A stretch of DNA of 64,000 bases from Methanolobus sp. (GCA_029762595.1 JARVGJ010000003.1:94765-158764); one strand, 5' to 3'; positions 45,264 through 55,385 are shown, numbered from the stretch's first letter. Program-made: numbers and translations. The notes: a model not told the origin generated them from the letters alone.

Positions 45264-47009
45264 ATGGACAGATACGAAAAGGTAATAGAACTGGCAAAAC
45301 GCCGGGGATTCCTATGGAACTCTTTTGAGATCTATGGAGGAACTGCCGGTTTTTACGATTACGGACCCCTTGGAAGCACCCTGAAACGCAGGATAGAGCA
45401 GATATGGCGCGAAACCTATGTGATAAGGGAAGGGTACATGGAGATCGAGGCACCAACCATAGGCATAGAGGAAGTCTTCATTGCATCAGGCCATGTAGGA
45501 GGATTCTCCGATCCACTCTGCGAGTGCAAGAGCTGTGGCGAGGCTTTCAGGGCAGACCATCTTGTGGACAAGATCGTAGCCTGTGCAGACGGACTTGGAA
45601 CCAAGGAACTCGATCGAGTAATAAAAGAGAACAGCATCAGTTGTCCGGAGTGTGAAGGAGAACTTGGGGAAACATACGAGTTCAACCTTATGTTCAAGAC
45701 TAACGTCGGCCCGGGTTCCGGCAGGCAGGGATACATGCGTCCCGAAACCGCACAGGGAATGTTCGTAGACTTTTTAAGACTTGCTCGTTTTTATCGGGAC
45801 AAGCTTCCATTTGGTGCAACCCAGATAGGTAAGTCCTACCGCAATGAGATATCTCCAAGACAGGGAGTTATAAGGCTTAGAGAGTTCACCCAGGCTGAAG
45901 CTGAGATATTCATAGATCCAAACAACAAGAAACACCCCAACTTCCACAGGTTTGCAGATAACGTGCTCAACCTCTATTCGGAACAAGCCCAGGAAAGAGG
46001 TACTGCAGAGCAGATGAGACTTGGTGAAGCGGTGGAGAAAGGAATAATCGCACATGAGTTTTTGGCATATCAGATAGGACTTACCAACTATTTCCTTCAG
46101 CGTATAGGTATTGCAGCTGATAAACTGAGGTTCAGGCAGCACAAGAAGGATGAGATGGCACACTATGCTATTGATTGCTGGGATGCGGAGATAGAGACCG
46201 AGAGGTTCGCTTGGGTAGAAGTCGTAGGGATAGCGGACAGGACTGACTATGACCTGAAGGCACATGCTGCTGTGAGCAAGACAGAGCTCTCAATTTACAA
46301 AGAGTACAGCGAACCCAGGATGGTAACCAGATTCGTTGTCAAACCAAACATGGGCAAACTGGGGCCGCTCTTCAAGGGAAAGGCAAAGGATGTTGCAGAA
46401 GCATTGAAAGCCCTGAGCCAGGAAGATCTGGAGCAAGACAGTATCACGGTCATGGTTGATGATGAGGCTTTAACAGTTCCAAATGATATCGTTGAGTTTG
46501 CAGAGGAAACGGTAAAGATCAGCGGGGAGAACATCATCCCCCATGTCATAGAACCTTCCTACGGCATTGACAGGATATTCTATTCCACAATGGAACATGC
46601 ATTTGCAGAAGAGAAAGTTGCCGGGAAAGATGATAGTGAAGATGAATCAAGGATAGTCATGCGATTAAGAAAAGAAGTAGCACCTGTGCAGGTAGCCATA
46701 CTTCCACTCCTTACAAGAGAAGAACTCATCAAGCCTTCAAGAAGCATAGAGGCAAGCATAAGACAAAAAGGACTATTGGTTTCTTATGACGATTCAGGAA
46801 CAATTGGAAGACGATACAGAAGAAATGATGAGATCGGAACGCCATATTCTGTTACCATCGATTACAATACACTTGAAGACAACACAGTGACCATCAGGGA
46901 CAGGGACAGCATGAAGCAGGTCCGTGCACCTGTAGAAGGGATAGCAGATCTGCTGTACGAACTCATCTACATGGAGAAGGACTTTAAGAGTGCCGGTAAG
47001 GCACTCTGA
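45264..47009 (+). CDS. glyS: Glycyl-tRNA synthetase (class II, eukaryote/archaeal type)
   Basis: Charges tRNA-Gly. At 581 residues it is the homodimeric alpha2 form. Motif 1 is in YDYGPLGSTLKRRIEQIW, with a cysteine-pair insertion (CECKSCGEAF and CPECEGELGE) that likely binds zinc. Motif 2 is in SYRNEISPRQGVIRLREFTQAE. Motif 3 lies in EPSYGIDRIFYSTMEHAF. The C-terminal anticodon-binding domain starts near residue 475 (VAPVQVAILPLL). Transcribed alone ahead of hef. Confidence 0.97.
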   Translation: MDRYEKVIELAKRRGFLWNSFEIYGGTAGFYDYGPLGSTLKRRIEQIWRETYVIREGYMEIEAPTIGIEEVFIASGHVGGFSDPLCECKSCGEAFRADHLVDKIVACADGLGTKELDRVIKENSISCPECEGELGETYEFNLMFKTNVGPGSGRQGYMRPETAQGMFVDFLRLARFYRDKLPFGATQIGKSYRNEISPRQGVIRLREFTQAEAEIFIDPNNKKHPNFHRFADNVLNLYSEQAQERGTAEQMRLGEAVEKGIIAHEFLAYQIGLTNYFLQRIGIAADKLRFRQHKKDEMAHYAIDCWDAEIETERFAWVEVVGIADRTDYDLKAHAAVSKTELSIYKEYSEPRMVTRFVVKPNMGKLGPLFKGKAKDVAEALKALSQEDLEQDSITVMVDDEALTVPNDIVEFAEETVKISGENIIPHVIEPSYGIDRIFYSTMEHAFAEEKVAGKDDSEDESRIVMRLRKEVAPVQVAILPLLTREELIKPSRSIEASIRQKGLLVSYDDSGTIGRRYRRNDEIGTPYSVTIDYNTLEDNTVTIRDRDSMKQVRAPVEGIADLLYELIYMEKDFKSAGKAL

Positions 47010-47155
47010 ATACTTTGAGCATAGCAAATGTGACATTCACATTGTTGCAATAAAAACCATAAAATGCAATATATCGCAAAAATACTTTCACCGTGCTTAG
47101 CTCAGCTTTAAAAGTCTGAAAAGTATACATATATGGCAAAGCAAGGGCCATACAC

Positions 47156-49426
47156 ATGCCAGAATACATCAGACACCCTTTGATCAAAACAGATACCGTG
47201 GAACAGCGGCTTTACCAGCTTGACCTGGCAGGCAAAGCCCTTGATACATCCACCCTTGTAGTCCTTCCCACAGGCCTTGGGAAGACTGTCATCTCACTGC
47301 TTGTGATGGCATCCCGGCTTGAGAAGTACGGCGGGAAGGTCATGATGCTCTCACCGACAAAGCCACTTGTGGAACAACATGCCTCTTTTTACAGGAACGT
47401 ATTCAATCTACCTGAAGAAGAAGTGCTTACATTCACTGGCAGTGTAAGCCCGGAAAAACGCGCCGATATGTGGAAAAAAGGGAAGGTCATCGTTTCCACA
47501 CCACAGGTTATCGAGAATGACATACTGACAAGGCGAATAAGCCTTGAAGATGTAACCCACATAACCTTTGATGAAGCACATCGGGCAATTGGCAACTATG
47601 CATACACCTACATAGCAGAGAAGTACTTCGAAACCGCAAAAAATCCCCTGTGCCTTGGGATCACTGCAAGTCCCGGAAGCTCTGATGAGAAAATAGCCGA
47701 AGTATGCCAGTCACTACACATCGGATCCGTGGCTGTTAAAACCGAGTCTGACAGGGATGTGATACCATACATCCACAAAAAAGAGATCGAATGGGTACGC
47801 ATCAACCTTCCTGAAGGGATGAGAGAGATAAAGGAGCTTCTTGACAGGGTACTTGATGACAGATTCAAAAAACTTTCCGAACTCGGGTATACCATACACA
47901 ACCAGAAGTATGTCTCTAAAAAAGACCTTCTGAATCTTCAGGCAAAACTGCAGGGTGAGCTTAGAGGATTACCCGATCCGGCAGTCTATGGAGCGATATC
48001 GATACTTGCAGAGATACTTAAAGTGAACCATGCAGTAGAGATAATAGAGACCCAGGGCCTTGGTTCTTTGCGTATGTACATGGAGAGGCTTGACAATGAA
48101 GCGGGCTCAAAGAGCGGGAGCAAGGCTTCAAAAAGACTTACTGAAGACCTCTACATCCGCCAGATGGCAAGAAGACTTAATGACTGTGATATGGAGCATC
48201 CCAAGCTGGAACATGTGAAAAGAATAGTGTATGAAGAGCTTGAGAACAAAACTCGCTCCCGGGTCATAGTCTTTGCGAACTACCGTGACACTGCCGAGAT
48301 GATCACAAATGCTCTTTCAGAGGTTGAGGGTATAAGGCCCGTTAGATTTGTGGGCCAGGCATCGAAATACAAGGATAAGGGCCTGACACAGAAACAACAG
48401 GTGGATATCATCGAGAAGTTCAAGGCAGGAGAACATAATGTACTTGTAGCTACATCCGTTGCAGAGGAAGGCCTTGATATCCCATCCACAGACCTTGTCC
48501 TGTTCTATGAGCCCATTCCATCAGAGATCAGAAGTATACAGAGAAAAGGCAGGACTGGAAGAAAACACCAGGGACGTGTGGTAGTACTCATCACAAAGGG
48601 AACCAGGGATGAAGGATACTACTGGAGCAGCCTCTCAAAAGAAAGGAAGATGCAAAGCAACATGAAAGAACTGCAGACAGTAATGCCTGCAATGAAAGGC
48701 AATACAATGGAAGAGTTCGGGGCCATTGGACCTTATGAGGAGCAAAGAAAACTCATTGAATATGAAAATGAGAGTAAGGACAATACCATCAAAATAATAG
48801 TTGACCAGAGAGAAATACGCAGCTCTGTTGCCAGGACCCTTGAACGCAATGATATTGAAATTGTTGTAAGGACCCTGGAAGTTGGAGATTACATTCTCAG
48901 CGACCGTATAGCTGTGGAAAGAAAAGAAACACAGGACCTTGTCAGTTCGCTTATAGAAAAAAAGCTCTTTGAACAGATCACAAACCTCTCCAGAACATAC
49001 ATCAAACCTGTACTTATCATCGAAGGAGAAAGCCTGTTCAATTGCAGGACTATCAGCCCCAATGCAATCCATGGTGCTTTGTCTTCAATATCCCTTGACT
49101 TCGGTGTTTCTGTATTCTATACCCGTGACCCGCAGGATACGGCCTCTCTCCTTATTCAGATTGCAAAAAGAGAACAGACGGATGAGAAAAGAGAAGTTAA
49201 CATGCACGGTAAAAAGGCTGCACCAATGTTGCCGCAACAACAGGAATATGTTATCTCCTCCATCTCAGATATTGGCCCAAAGGCTGCAAGAAACCTTTTG
49301 CAACATTTCGGTTCGGTTGAGAATGTAATGAAATCAAGTTACCAGGAACTGCAGGAAGTTCCTAACATCGGACCAAAGACCGCAGCCAGGATCAGGGAAA
49401 TCGTTGGCAGTGAGTATAAAAAATGA
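47156..49426 (+). CDS. hef: Hef helicase/nuclease (ERCC4/XPF family)
   Basis: Processes stalled replication forks in Euryarchaeota. The N-terminal SF2 helicase has VLPTGLGKTVISLLV near residue 37, the DEAH box (FDEAHRAIGNYAY), and ATSVAEEGLDIPSTDLVLFYE. An XPF-type nuclease follows: IIVDQREIRSSVARTL and the ERKxxxD core VERKETQDL. Tandem helix-hairpin-helix motifs end it (ISDIGPKAARNLL and VPNIGPKTAARI). The length of 756 and intact motifs suggest a functional enzyme. Confidence 0.96.
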   Translation: MPEYIRHPLIKTDTVEQRLYQLDLAGKALDTSTLVVLPTGLGKTVISLLVMASRLEKYGGKVMMLSPTKPLVEQHASFYRNVFNLPEEEVLTFTGSVSPEKRADMWKKGKVIVSTPQVIENDILTRRISLEDVTHITFDEAHRAIGNYAYTYIAEKYFETAKNPLCLGITASPGSSDEKIAEVCQSLHIGSVAVKTESDRDVIPYIHKKEIEWVRINLPEGMREIKELLDRVLDDRFKKLSELGYTIHNQKYVSKKDLLNLQAKLQGELRGLPDPAVYGAISILAEILKVNHAVEIIETQGLGSLRMYMERLDNEAGSKSGSKASKRLTEDLYIRQMARRLNDCDMEHPKLEHVKRIVYEELENKTRSRVIVFANYRDTAEMITNALSEVEGIRPVRFVGQASKYKDKGLTQKQQVDIIEKFKAGEHNVLVATSVAEEGLDIPSTDLVLFYEPIPSEIRSIQRKGRTGRKHQGRVVVLITKGTRDEGYYWSSLSKERKMQSNMKELQTVMPAMKGNTMEEFGAIGPYEEQRKLIEYENESKDNTIKIIVDQREIRSSVARTLERNDIEIVVRTLEVGDYILSDRIAVERKETQDLVSSLIEKKLFEQITNLSRTYIKPVLIIEGESLFNCRTISPNAIHGALSSISLDFGVSVFYTRDPQDTASLLIQIAKREQTDEKREVNMHGKKAAPMLPQQQEYVISSISDIGPKAARNLLQHFGSVENVMKSSYQELQEVPNIGPKTAARIREIVGSEYKK

Positions 49427-49476
49427 AAAGTTGTTGCAAATGAGCGGATGAGTATCCGCAATGTCCGTATTTGCAA

Positions 49477-49953
49477 TTATGGATTCTGACGTATTTTGGA
49501 CATTATATCCACGCAACGATCTATAAGATCGAGATGTTCAGCCATCCTCCTGGCATCTGTTTCATCCTGCATGGAACGTGCAATACCTATCATTTTCCTG
49601 AATATCAAAGACTCTACTTCTAATACACTATCATGCACAGACTCAGGATATTTTGAAGGCTCCGGGCTTGAACTGCTTTTTGGGCAGGGTTCAGATTTAC
49701 TTGCCGCAACCTGTGCATCCTTTTCTTTTGAAGACGGAAATGAAGATTTTTCAGAGGGAGGGAAATTTGTTTCCAGCACCTTATTACCGGACCCACGCGG
49801 GTCACGCACACCATCGCAGACCGGACACATTATGCGCCCCTGGTAGCGGAAAAGGGGGGCTCCGCAATTTTCACAATGTTGTGCCAGCATAGTGCCGCCT
49901 ATCTCAAGCATCCGGGATATCTTCTGTATATTATCATCATCTAGGTTTGACAT
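49477..49953 (-). CDS. Sjogren/scleroderma autoantigen 1 (p27)-like protein, UPF0148
   Basis: A 158-residue protein. The N-terminal part KISRMLEIGGTMLAQHCENCGAPLFRYQGRIMCPVC holds the zinc ribbon CxxC...CxxC of the family known as Auto_anti-p27. The middle (residues 55-105) is low complexity, rich in Ser, Pro and Lys. The C-terminal helical segment holds a second conserved region. Function unknown in archaea. Converges with hef. Confidence 0.82.
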   Translation of the reverse strand: MSNLDDDNIQKISRMLEIGGTMLAQHCENCGAPLFRYQGRIMCPVCDGVRDPRGSGNKVLETNFPPSEKSSFPSSKEKDAQVAASKSEPCPKSSSSPEPSKYPESVHDSVLEVESLIFRKMIGIARSMQDETDARRMAEHLDLIDRCVDIMSKIRQNP

Positions 49954-50070
49954 ATTATCTCCTTTTTCTCAAAACATATATACCAATGAAAGTCTTTTTA
50001 TAGAATATAACTATTTAGGAGTAAACTGAGCAACTCTATTTTGATTTCAAGGTTATCAAGGTGATCCTAC

Positions 50071-50337
50071 ATGTCAAGTTTTGAACAAGTCATTGAAGAA
50101 TGCAAACAGAAATTGGAATATATCGCAAACGATAATTCAGTACCAAGGAATATAAGGCGTTCTGCAAATGAAATCCTGGAAACATTAAGCAAAAAAGATG
50201 AACCACTCTTTTTGAGAACATCATCCAGCATATCTATTCTTGAAGATATCAGTAATGACCCCAACATCCCGGTCCACACAAGGACACTCATATGGGATGT
50301 TGCAAGCCAGCTAGAGACCATTCCGGTTGACGAGTAG
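50071..50337 (+). CDS. UPF0147 family protein
   Basis: An 88-residue helical archaeal protein: [22 protein letters not shown] and [28 protein letters not shown] give the two repeated N-x-P helical halves that define the family. No catalytic motif and no known function. Followed by a strong terminator; single-gene unit. Confidence 0.85.
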   Translation: MSSFEQVIEECKQKLEYIANDNSVPRNIRRSANEILETLSKKDEPLFLRTSSSISILEDISNDPNIPVHTRTLIWDVASQLETIPVDE

Positions 50338-50339
50338 AA

Positions 50340-50375
50340 ACAGAACAAAATTTTGTTCTGTGTTTGTTTTTTTTT
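50340..50375 (+). terminator. Intrinsic terminator of UPF0147 gene
   Basis: A perfect 11-base palindrome ACAGAACAAAA/TTTTGTTCTGT at 50340-50361, right after the stop codon, is followed by GTTTG and nine T. Confidence 0.8.
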
Positions 50376-50485
50376 AACTTTGATGTCTAGCAACAAATAC
50401 ATTTATCCATTTTCACCTTTTTTGTCTTTTGAAGAGCTTTTGAAAAACTGTTTATACCAGGCTGCAAATGAACTAAAGGATTTCA

Positions 50486-51118
50486 ATGATCAATAACATC
50501 TCCTGCAGGATAAAGGATAACTTCGAGGCAAAAGATAAAGCAAGGGAGATAACTCTGGCAATATCAAGGGATGTCGTGCGCAATTGCAGGACAGCAATGT
50601 ACAACATACACAACGAGAAGTATGAAAAAGCCCTTGGATTGATAGAAGATGCCAAAGAGATGCTTGAAAGAATGAACTCACTGCTAGAGGATCATCCTGA
50701 TATATACTATTCAGGGTTTGTGGAGCATGCTCAGCAGGAGTTTGTGGAATCCACGGTTGTCTACTATATCCTCAGAAGTGACAATGATAGAACAATACCT
50801 GGTCCCCATGAACTCAGTGTTAGTGATGTGGCATACCTTAATGGCCTTGGAGATGTGAGCGGGGAGCTTAGAAGACATGTGCTTGACCTCATCAGAAAAG
50901 GCAGGCCCGGGGAAGGAGAGGACTACCTGCGACTGATGGAGGACATATGTAATTGTCTTATGATGTTTGACTATCCTGATGCCATGACCAGGGGATTACG
51001 CCACAAGACCGACATAACAAGGTCTGTGATCGAGAAGACACGAGGAGACCTTACAAATGCAATACGCCAGCAGAAACTGGAAAAAGCCATGAAGGAACTA
51101 GAGAACAGAATTGATTAG
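50486..51118 (+). CDS. Translin-family protein
   Basis: A 210-residue all-helical protein of the translin/COG2178 family. The N-terminal helix begins RIKDNFEAKDKAREITLAISRDVVRNCRTAM; the centre has HAQQEFVESTVVYYIL and YLNGLGDVSGELRRHVLDLIRKG, the translin hallmark, and the end has EDICNCLMMFDYPDAMTRGLRHKTDITRSVIEKTRGDL. In eukaryotes translin-TRAX (C3PO) is a RNA-binding nuclease; archaeal relatives bind or cleave small RNA. The catalytic acidic residues cannot be certified here. It lies 29 bases before sepS, so likely co-transcribed. Confidence 0.85.
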   Translation: MINNISCRIKDNFEAKDKAREITLAISRDVVRNCRTAMYNIHNEKYEKALGLIEDAKEMLERMNSLLEDHPDIYYSGFVEHAQQEFVESTVVYYILRSDNDRTIPGPHELSVSDVAYLNGLGDVSGELRRHVLDLIRKGRPGEGEDYLRLMEDICNCLMMFDYPDAMTRGLRHKTDITRSVIEKTRGDLTNAIRQQKLEKAMKELENRID

Positions 51119-51147
51119 ACCATACACCAACATTAAGAGGAAAATTC

Positions 51148-52767
51148 ATGAGATTTGATCCAGATGATATAAAAAAAGCAGCAAATGAGGATTTTGACGC
51201 TGCATGGAACCAGGGGAAGGACTACATAAGTAAAAAAGAACTTAATGAGCAATATCCCCATATGAGAATCAGATACGGGAAACCACACCCAGTCTATGAG
51301 ACAATCTCAAAGTTGCGTGAAGCTTACCTAAGAATGGGATTTGAGGAAATGATGAACCCTATCATAGTCGATGAAAGAGAGGTTCATAAACAGTTCAGTC
51401 ACGAGGCACTTGCTGTCCTTGACAGGTGTTTCTATCTTGCAGGACTCCCGCGCCCCAATGTGGGTATTTCAGATGAGCGCATCAGCAGTATCAGGAAGAT
51501 CATAGGCGACGTTGACGATCAAGCTATTGAGACCATCAGGAAGATCCTTCATGCATACAAGAAAGGCGATGTGGAAGGGGACGACCTTGTGCCTGAAATT
51601 GCGGCAGGTATTGAGGTATCCGATTCCCTTGTGGTTGAAATGATAGACCAGGTCTTCCCTGAATTCAGGGAACTTGTACCCCAGTCTACAAAGAAAACGC
51701 TCAGAAGCCACATGACATCCGGCTGGTTCATCAGTCTGGCATCAGTAATAGAACGTGCAAACCCACCCTTCAACTTCTTCTCCATAGACCGCTGTTTCAG
51801 GAGAGAACAGGACGAGGATGCTGCACGTCTTATGACATACCATTCTGCTTCCTGTGTGATAATGGATGAAAACGTAACCATCGACCATGGAAAAGCAGTT
51901 GCTCAAGGCCTGCTTTCCCAGTTCGGCTTTGAGAAGTTCATGTTCAGGCCAGATGACAAGCGCAGCAAGTACTACGTACCGGACACCCAGATAGAAGTAT
52001 TTGCCTATCACCCCAGGCTTGTGGGTTCAAAGACAAAGTACTCTGACGGCTGGATAGAGATAGCGACATTCGGCATATATTCACCTACTGCCCTTGCACA
52101 GTACAACATACCGTTCCCTGTCATGAACCTGGGACTTGGGGTTGAAAGGCTGGCAATGATACTTCACGATGCAACAGACATACGCTCACTCACATATCCC
52201 CAGATAACACAATATTCTGAATGGGAGATGAATGACAACGAACTTGCAAAAATGGTATATGTGGAGAATGTTCCTTTAACAGTCCACGGCAAAGAGATAG
52301 CAAAGGCAATAACTGCAGTCTGCGAAGAATATGCTGCCACACCCAGCCCATGTGCATTCCCTGCATGGGAGGGAAGCATAAACGGAAAAATGGTAAAGGT
52401 ATCAGTTATCGAACCGGAGGAAAGCACAAAGCTCTGCGGACCTGCCGTGTTCAACGAGATATTGGCATATAAAAGTGACATCATGGGGATCCCGGATAAC
52501 AAGAAATGGAAAGAGGTACTTGAGAACCATTCAGCAAGGACCGGAGTCCGATTCCTTGATGCATTTGCAGCCCAGGCGGCAAAAGATATCGAAGATGCAG
52601 TTGCAAAAGGTGAAAATGAAGTCGAGACCAGAGTAAGGATAGTTAAAGTCCCTTCAGAGATAAACATACGTCTTGAACCACTGGCACAGCGCTATATAAC
52701 AAGTAATAAGAAGAAGATAGACATCCGTGGACCGGTATTCACCACTGTGAGAACAACTATTGTATAA
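51148..52767 (+). CDS. sepS: O-phosphoseryl-tRNA(Cys) ligase
   Basis: Charges tRNA-Cys with phosphoserine, which SepCysS then converts to cysteine; a pathway limited to methanogens and Archaeoglobus. The 539-residue class II synthetase starts RFDPDDIKKAANEDFDAAW. Motif 2 FSIDRCFRREQDEDAARLMTYHSASCV lies near residue 210, and motif 3-like GLGVERLAMILHDATDIRSL near 330. Its substrate tRNA-Cys is encoded at 63589. SepCysS is not in the window. It sits between a translin-family gene and a DUF169 gene, the latter three bases downstream. Confidence 0.95.
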   Translation: MRFDPDDIKKAANEDFDAAWNQGKDYISKKELNEQYPHMRIRYGKPHPVYETISKLREAYLRMGFEEMMNPIIVDEREVHKQFSHEALAVLDRCFYLAGLPRPNVGISDERISSIRKIIGDVDDQAIETIRKILHAYKKGDVEGDDLVPEIAAGIEVSDSLVVEMIDQVFPEFRELVPQSTKKTLRSHMTSGWFISLASVIERANPPFNFFSIDRCFRREQDEDAARLMTYHSASCVIMDENVTIDHGKAVAQGLLSQFGFEKFMFRPDDKRSKYYVPDTQIEVFAYHPRLVGSKTKYSDGWIEIATFGIYSPTALAQYNIPFPVMNLGLGVERLAMILHDATDIRSLTYPQITQYSEWEMNDNELAKMVYVENVPLTVHGKEIAKAITAVCEEYAATPSPCAFPAWEGSINGKMVKVSVIEPEESTKLCGPAVFNEILAYKSDIMGIPDNKKWKEVLENHSARTGVRFLDAFAAQAAKDIEDAVAKGENEVETRVRIVKVPSEINIRLEPLAQRYITSNKKKIDIRGPVFTTVRTTIV

Positions 52768-52769
52768 GG

Positions 52770-53435
52770 ATGTCAGGAAATGTCATCCCGGGCCAGGGAG
52801 AACAGATTATGAGACCAGGAGCATACAATAATATCGAAGCACTCATTGAGGAGGGATGTCCTGTATGTATCACATTCTCTGATGAGCAAGGCGACAGCTC
52901 TGACCTGCTTTACTGCGAACTTACCCAGCGGGCAAGATATGGCGGATCCTTCATAATAGAACACCAGAGATGCAAGCCTGGGGATTACATACTGGGCATC
53001 AGTGAGATAAGTCCGGTTGATTATTACCTCCGATCCGGCAGGTATAAAGACTCAGCAACTGCACAAAAAGCAGTCTTTTCACTTCCCAGAGTTATAAAGA
53101 CGTTCAGGTCCATAAGAATCGAACCTTGGCCCCAGAAAGCAGAAAAGTTTGACGTGCTTTTGCTATACCTGAAACCTGAGAAGGCAATGAGGATAATACA
53201 GGCATATGCATATCAATCCGGGAATGCCATCCCTTCAAGATCCATTGGTGCTGCATCGATTTGTGGAGATTGCACTGCAAGACCTCTTACTGAGGCAATA
53301 GGCTTGTCCTATGGATGTAAAGGCTCCAGGAAACACAGCAGATATGACAACAATGAAGTACCTTTAGGTATCAGCTATGGATTGCTGGAAATAATAGAAG
53401 AGGGATTGAGCAATATCCCACAAACATTTGACTAA
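52770..53435 (+). CDS. DUF169 family protein
   Basis: A 221-residue conserved protein of methanogens. The C-terminal GLSYGCKGSRKHSRYDNNEVPLG, with a CKGSR centre, and the earlier CGDCTARPLTEAIG match DUF169, which is also found in some bacteria. No cofactor motif is clear. Two bases separate it from sepS, so they are probably translated from one transcript. Function unknown. Confidence 0.8.
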   Translation: MSGNVIPGQGEQIMRPGAYNNIEALIEEGCPVCITFSDEQGDSSDLLYCELTQRARYGGSFIIEHQRCKPGDYILGISEISPVDYYLRSGRYKDSATAQKAVFSLPRVIKTFRSIRIEPWPQKAEKFDVLLLYLKPEKAMRIIQAYAYQSGNAIPSRSIGAASICGDCTARPLTEAIGLSYGCKGSRKHSRYDNNEVPLGISYGLLEIIEEGLSNIPQTFD

Positions 53436-53440
53436 GACAG

Positions 53441-53830
53441 TTATCTTGCATTGTAGAGAGGGATTTCCTCTGCATCAACCTTTGTGGTTTCCCCAAGAGT
53501 ATTGTTGAGAACTTTACGTACCCTTGCAATGCATTTCGGATCAAGCTGCAACCTGAGACTTGTGGTCTCGCGTTCTTCATAGTAAAGGTCACTACTCTGC
53601 ATCATACGATGGGTGGACACCTGGTGCCTTAATAATTTTGCAATTATACCTGTGCTTCCACCCGTGAGGTCCTCTGGACTTGTGTGGCTGAGAAATAGCA
53701 TGTCACCCACATTCACATGAAGTGCCGGCAGAAAATTATGAGGGCTCCTTATCTCTATTGAGAGAAGCCGGTTCTGCTTCAGTTCGGACATAACACGTTC
53801 GGATATACCTGTTAAAGCAACATATTCCAT
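53441..53830 (-). CDS. DUF473 family protein
   Basis: A 129-residue protein beginning MEYVALTGISERVMSELKQNRLLSIEIRSPHNFL, with VGDMLFLSHTSPEDLTGG in the middle; this matches the methanogen-restricted DUF473 family as I recall it. It starts four bases after the PAC2 stop (ATG at 53830 after GGTGAT; an earlier ATG at 53842 is possible). The pair PAC2-DUF473 forms one operon. Function unknown. Confidence 0.7.
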   Translation of the reverse strand: MEYVALTGISERVMSELKQNRLLSIEIRSPHNFLPALHVNVGDMLFLSHTSPEDLTGGSTGIIAKLLRHQVSTHRMMQSSDLYYEERETTSLRLQLDPKCIARVRKVLNNTLGETTKVDAEEIPLYNAR

Positions 53831-53834
53831 GATA

Positions 53835-54581
53835 TCACCCATACATCGGGAACTCTTTTCTGGTGCCGGATGGTTGCTCTGTTGTCCTTACGTCCTCAGC
53901 AAGACGTTGCATCTCTATCTCGATCTTCTCTGCCTGTTCAATAAGGCCTTCGGTGTTGATATCAAAACCATATAAAAGGTTGAGGACATCAATAACAACA
54001 GCTGCTGACCGGGGGTCTGGGTTCTGGCTCATGGTAGAGCCCAGAAGGCTTATTGCCGGTACATTGCGCACAAGGCATTCCCCCATAATACTCCCTGATA
54101 TACCGGATATGGTACCCATCTGGAAAAGTTCCACCGTGTCCTTGATCCTTTCAAGCATCTCCTCTGTGGTTGCTGCACCAAATACCTTATAATCCTCGCT
54201 CATGGTAGCAATACCTGCAAGGGAGACGATTTCCTTTACATTGATAGACTTTGCCCATGTAAGGAGGGCCTTGCTTATATCATACGCTACAACAGGGTTT
54301 ATCGGGATGTCCGAAACTATCATCACCATATTGTGCTCAATACTTTCGTATATCCTGACAGGCATATTTATAAGGCCTTCATAGAGAACAGCAATGGGAG
54401 GGAAATGTCTCGAATCGATTGAACCCCGATACTCCATCTTCAATTCATCGATTATCTGCTGGCTGGCAATGTTGCCCACAAGACCTATTCCCGGAAAACC
54501 TTCTATCAAGACAGGGTTTTCTGACTGTATCTCTGTAGTCAATATCTTAACATTGTTATCATCATAGTCTGTTCCTGACAA
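53835..54581 (-). CDS. PAC2-family proteasome assembly chaperone-like protein
   Basis: A 248-residue PAC2-fold (COG1938) protein. Key stretches: PVLIEGFPGIGLVGNIASQQII near the start, IVSDIPINPVVAYDISKALLTWA, and GSIMGECLVRNVPAISLLGSTMSQ with NPDPRSAAVVIDVLNLLYG. Archaeal PbaA/PbaB relatives help or mimic proteasome assembly. A TTG at 54581 with AAAAGGTGATC before it is the likely start; the ATG at 54665 would add 28 residues of no clear match. Operon with DUF473. Confidence 0.8.
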   Translation of the reverse strand: MSGTDYDDNNVKILTTEIQSENPVLIEGFPGIGLVGNIASQQIIDELKMEYRGSIDSRHFPPIAVLYEGLINMPVRIYESIEHNMVMIVSDIPINPVVAYDISKALLTWAKSINVKEIVSLAGIATMSEDYKVFGAATTEEMLERIKDTVELFQMGTISGISGSIMGECLVRNVPAISLLGSTMSQNPDPRSAAVVIDVLNLLYGFDINTEGLIEQAEKIEIEMQRLAEDVRTTEQPSGTRKEFPMYG

Positions 54582-54733
54582 ACGATCACCTTTTGAAAAT
54601 AAGACTTGGTAAAATCCCTTGCATAAATATAACAGCCGTCTTATAGATAAGAGCATCGTTTGCATATTTCAGGTAACCTTATATTCCATGAACAGAGGAT
54701 TTATCTATTCCTTATAGAAACAATGGTGATAAC

Positions 54734-55321
54734 ATGGATAAGACCATAACATATTTTGATGATGTGGGAAAAGCAAATACAGAAGAAGTGATGAAAGCAG
54801 CTGCAAAAAGGGCAGGGGAGCTTGGCATCCGGCATGTGGTAGTGGCAAGTACAAGCGGAGAGACAGCACTTGCAGCAGCTGAGGCATTCAGTGGTCAGGA
54901 CGTGGAACTGATAGCTATCACGCACCAGTACGGCCTAAAGGAAAGTGGCAAATGGGAAGTTGATGAAGAGAAAATGGCAAAACTGAAAGAACTTGGAGTT
55001 GTAATGACCACACAATCCCATATGTTCTCAGGAGTGGAACGCGCCATCTCAAAGCGTATAGGAGGCGCCAGTCGTGCTGATGTGATATCTGATACTCTAC
55101 GCACCGTATTCGGCAAGGGTTTTAAAGTGGCAATCGAATGTACAATGATGGCAGCGGACTCCGGACACATACCAGTTTCTGCGGATACGGAAATCATTGC
55201 CATCGGAGGAACACGCTGGGGTGCTGATGTGGCACTGGTTGTAAGGCCGGCACACTCATTTGACTTTTTCAGTCTTCAGGTAAGGGAAATAATTGCAATG
55301 CCAAGAGCTAAAGAAGACTGA
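54734..55321 (+). CDS. Pyruvate kinase C-terminal-like domain protein
   Basis: A 195-residue stand-alone protein of the pyruvate kinase alpha/beta (PK_C, COG1751) family. HVVVASTSGETALAAAEAF resembles the fructose bisphosphate-binding loop, followed by a domain with FKVAIECTMMAADSGHIP and IAIGGTRWGADVALVVRPAHS. Catalytic pyruvate kinase domains are absent. Conserved in methanogens; role unknown, perhaps an effector-binding or sensing protein (inference). Starts ATG with GGTGATAAC upstream. Confidence 0.8.
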   Translation: MDKTITYFDDVGKANTEEVMKAAAKRAGELGIRHVVVASTSGETALAAAEAFSGQDVELIAITHQYGLKESGKWEVDEEKMAKLKELGVVMTTQSHMFSGVERAISKRIGGASRADVISDTLRTVFGKGFKVAIECTMMAADSGHIPVSADTEIIAIGGTRWGADVALVVRPAHSFDFFSLQVREIIAMPRAKED

Positions 55322-55385
55322 TATAAGAATATAACCCTGCAATTGATCATTTTGCAGGTAAATGCACACAATTTATAACCCGGAT

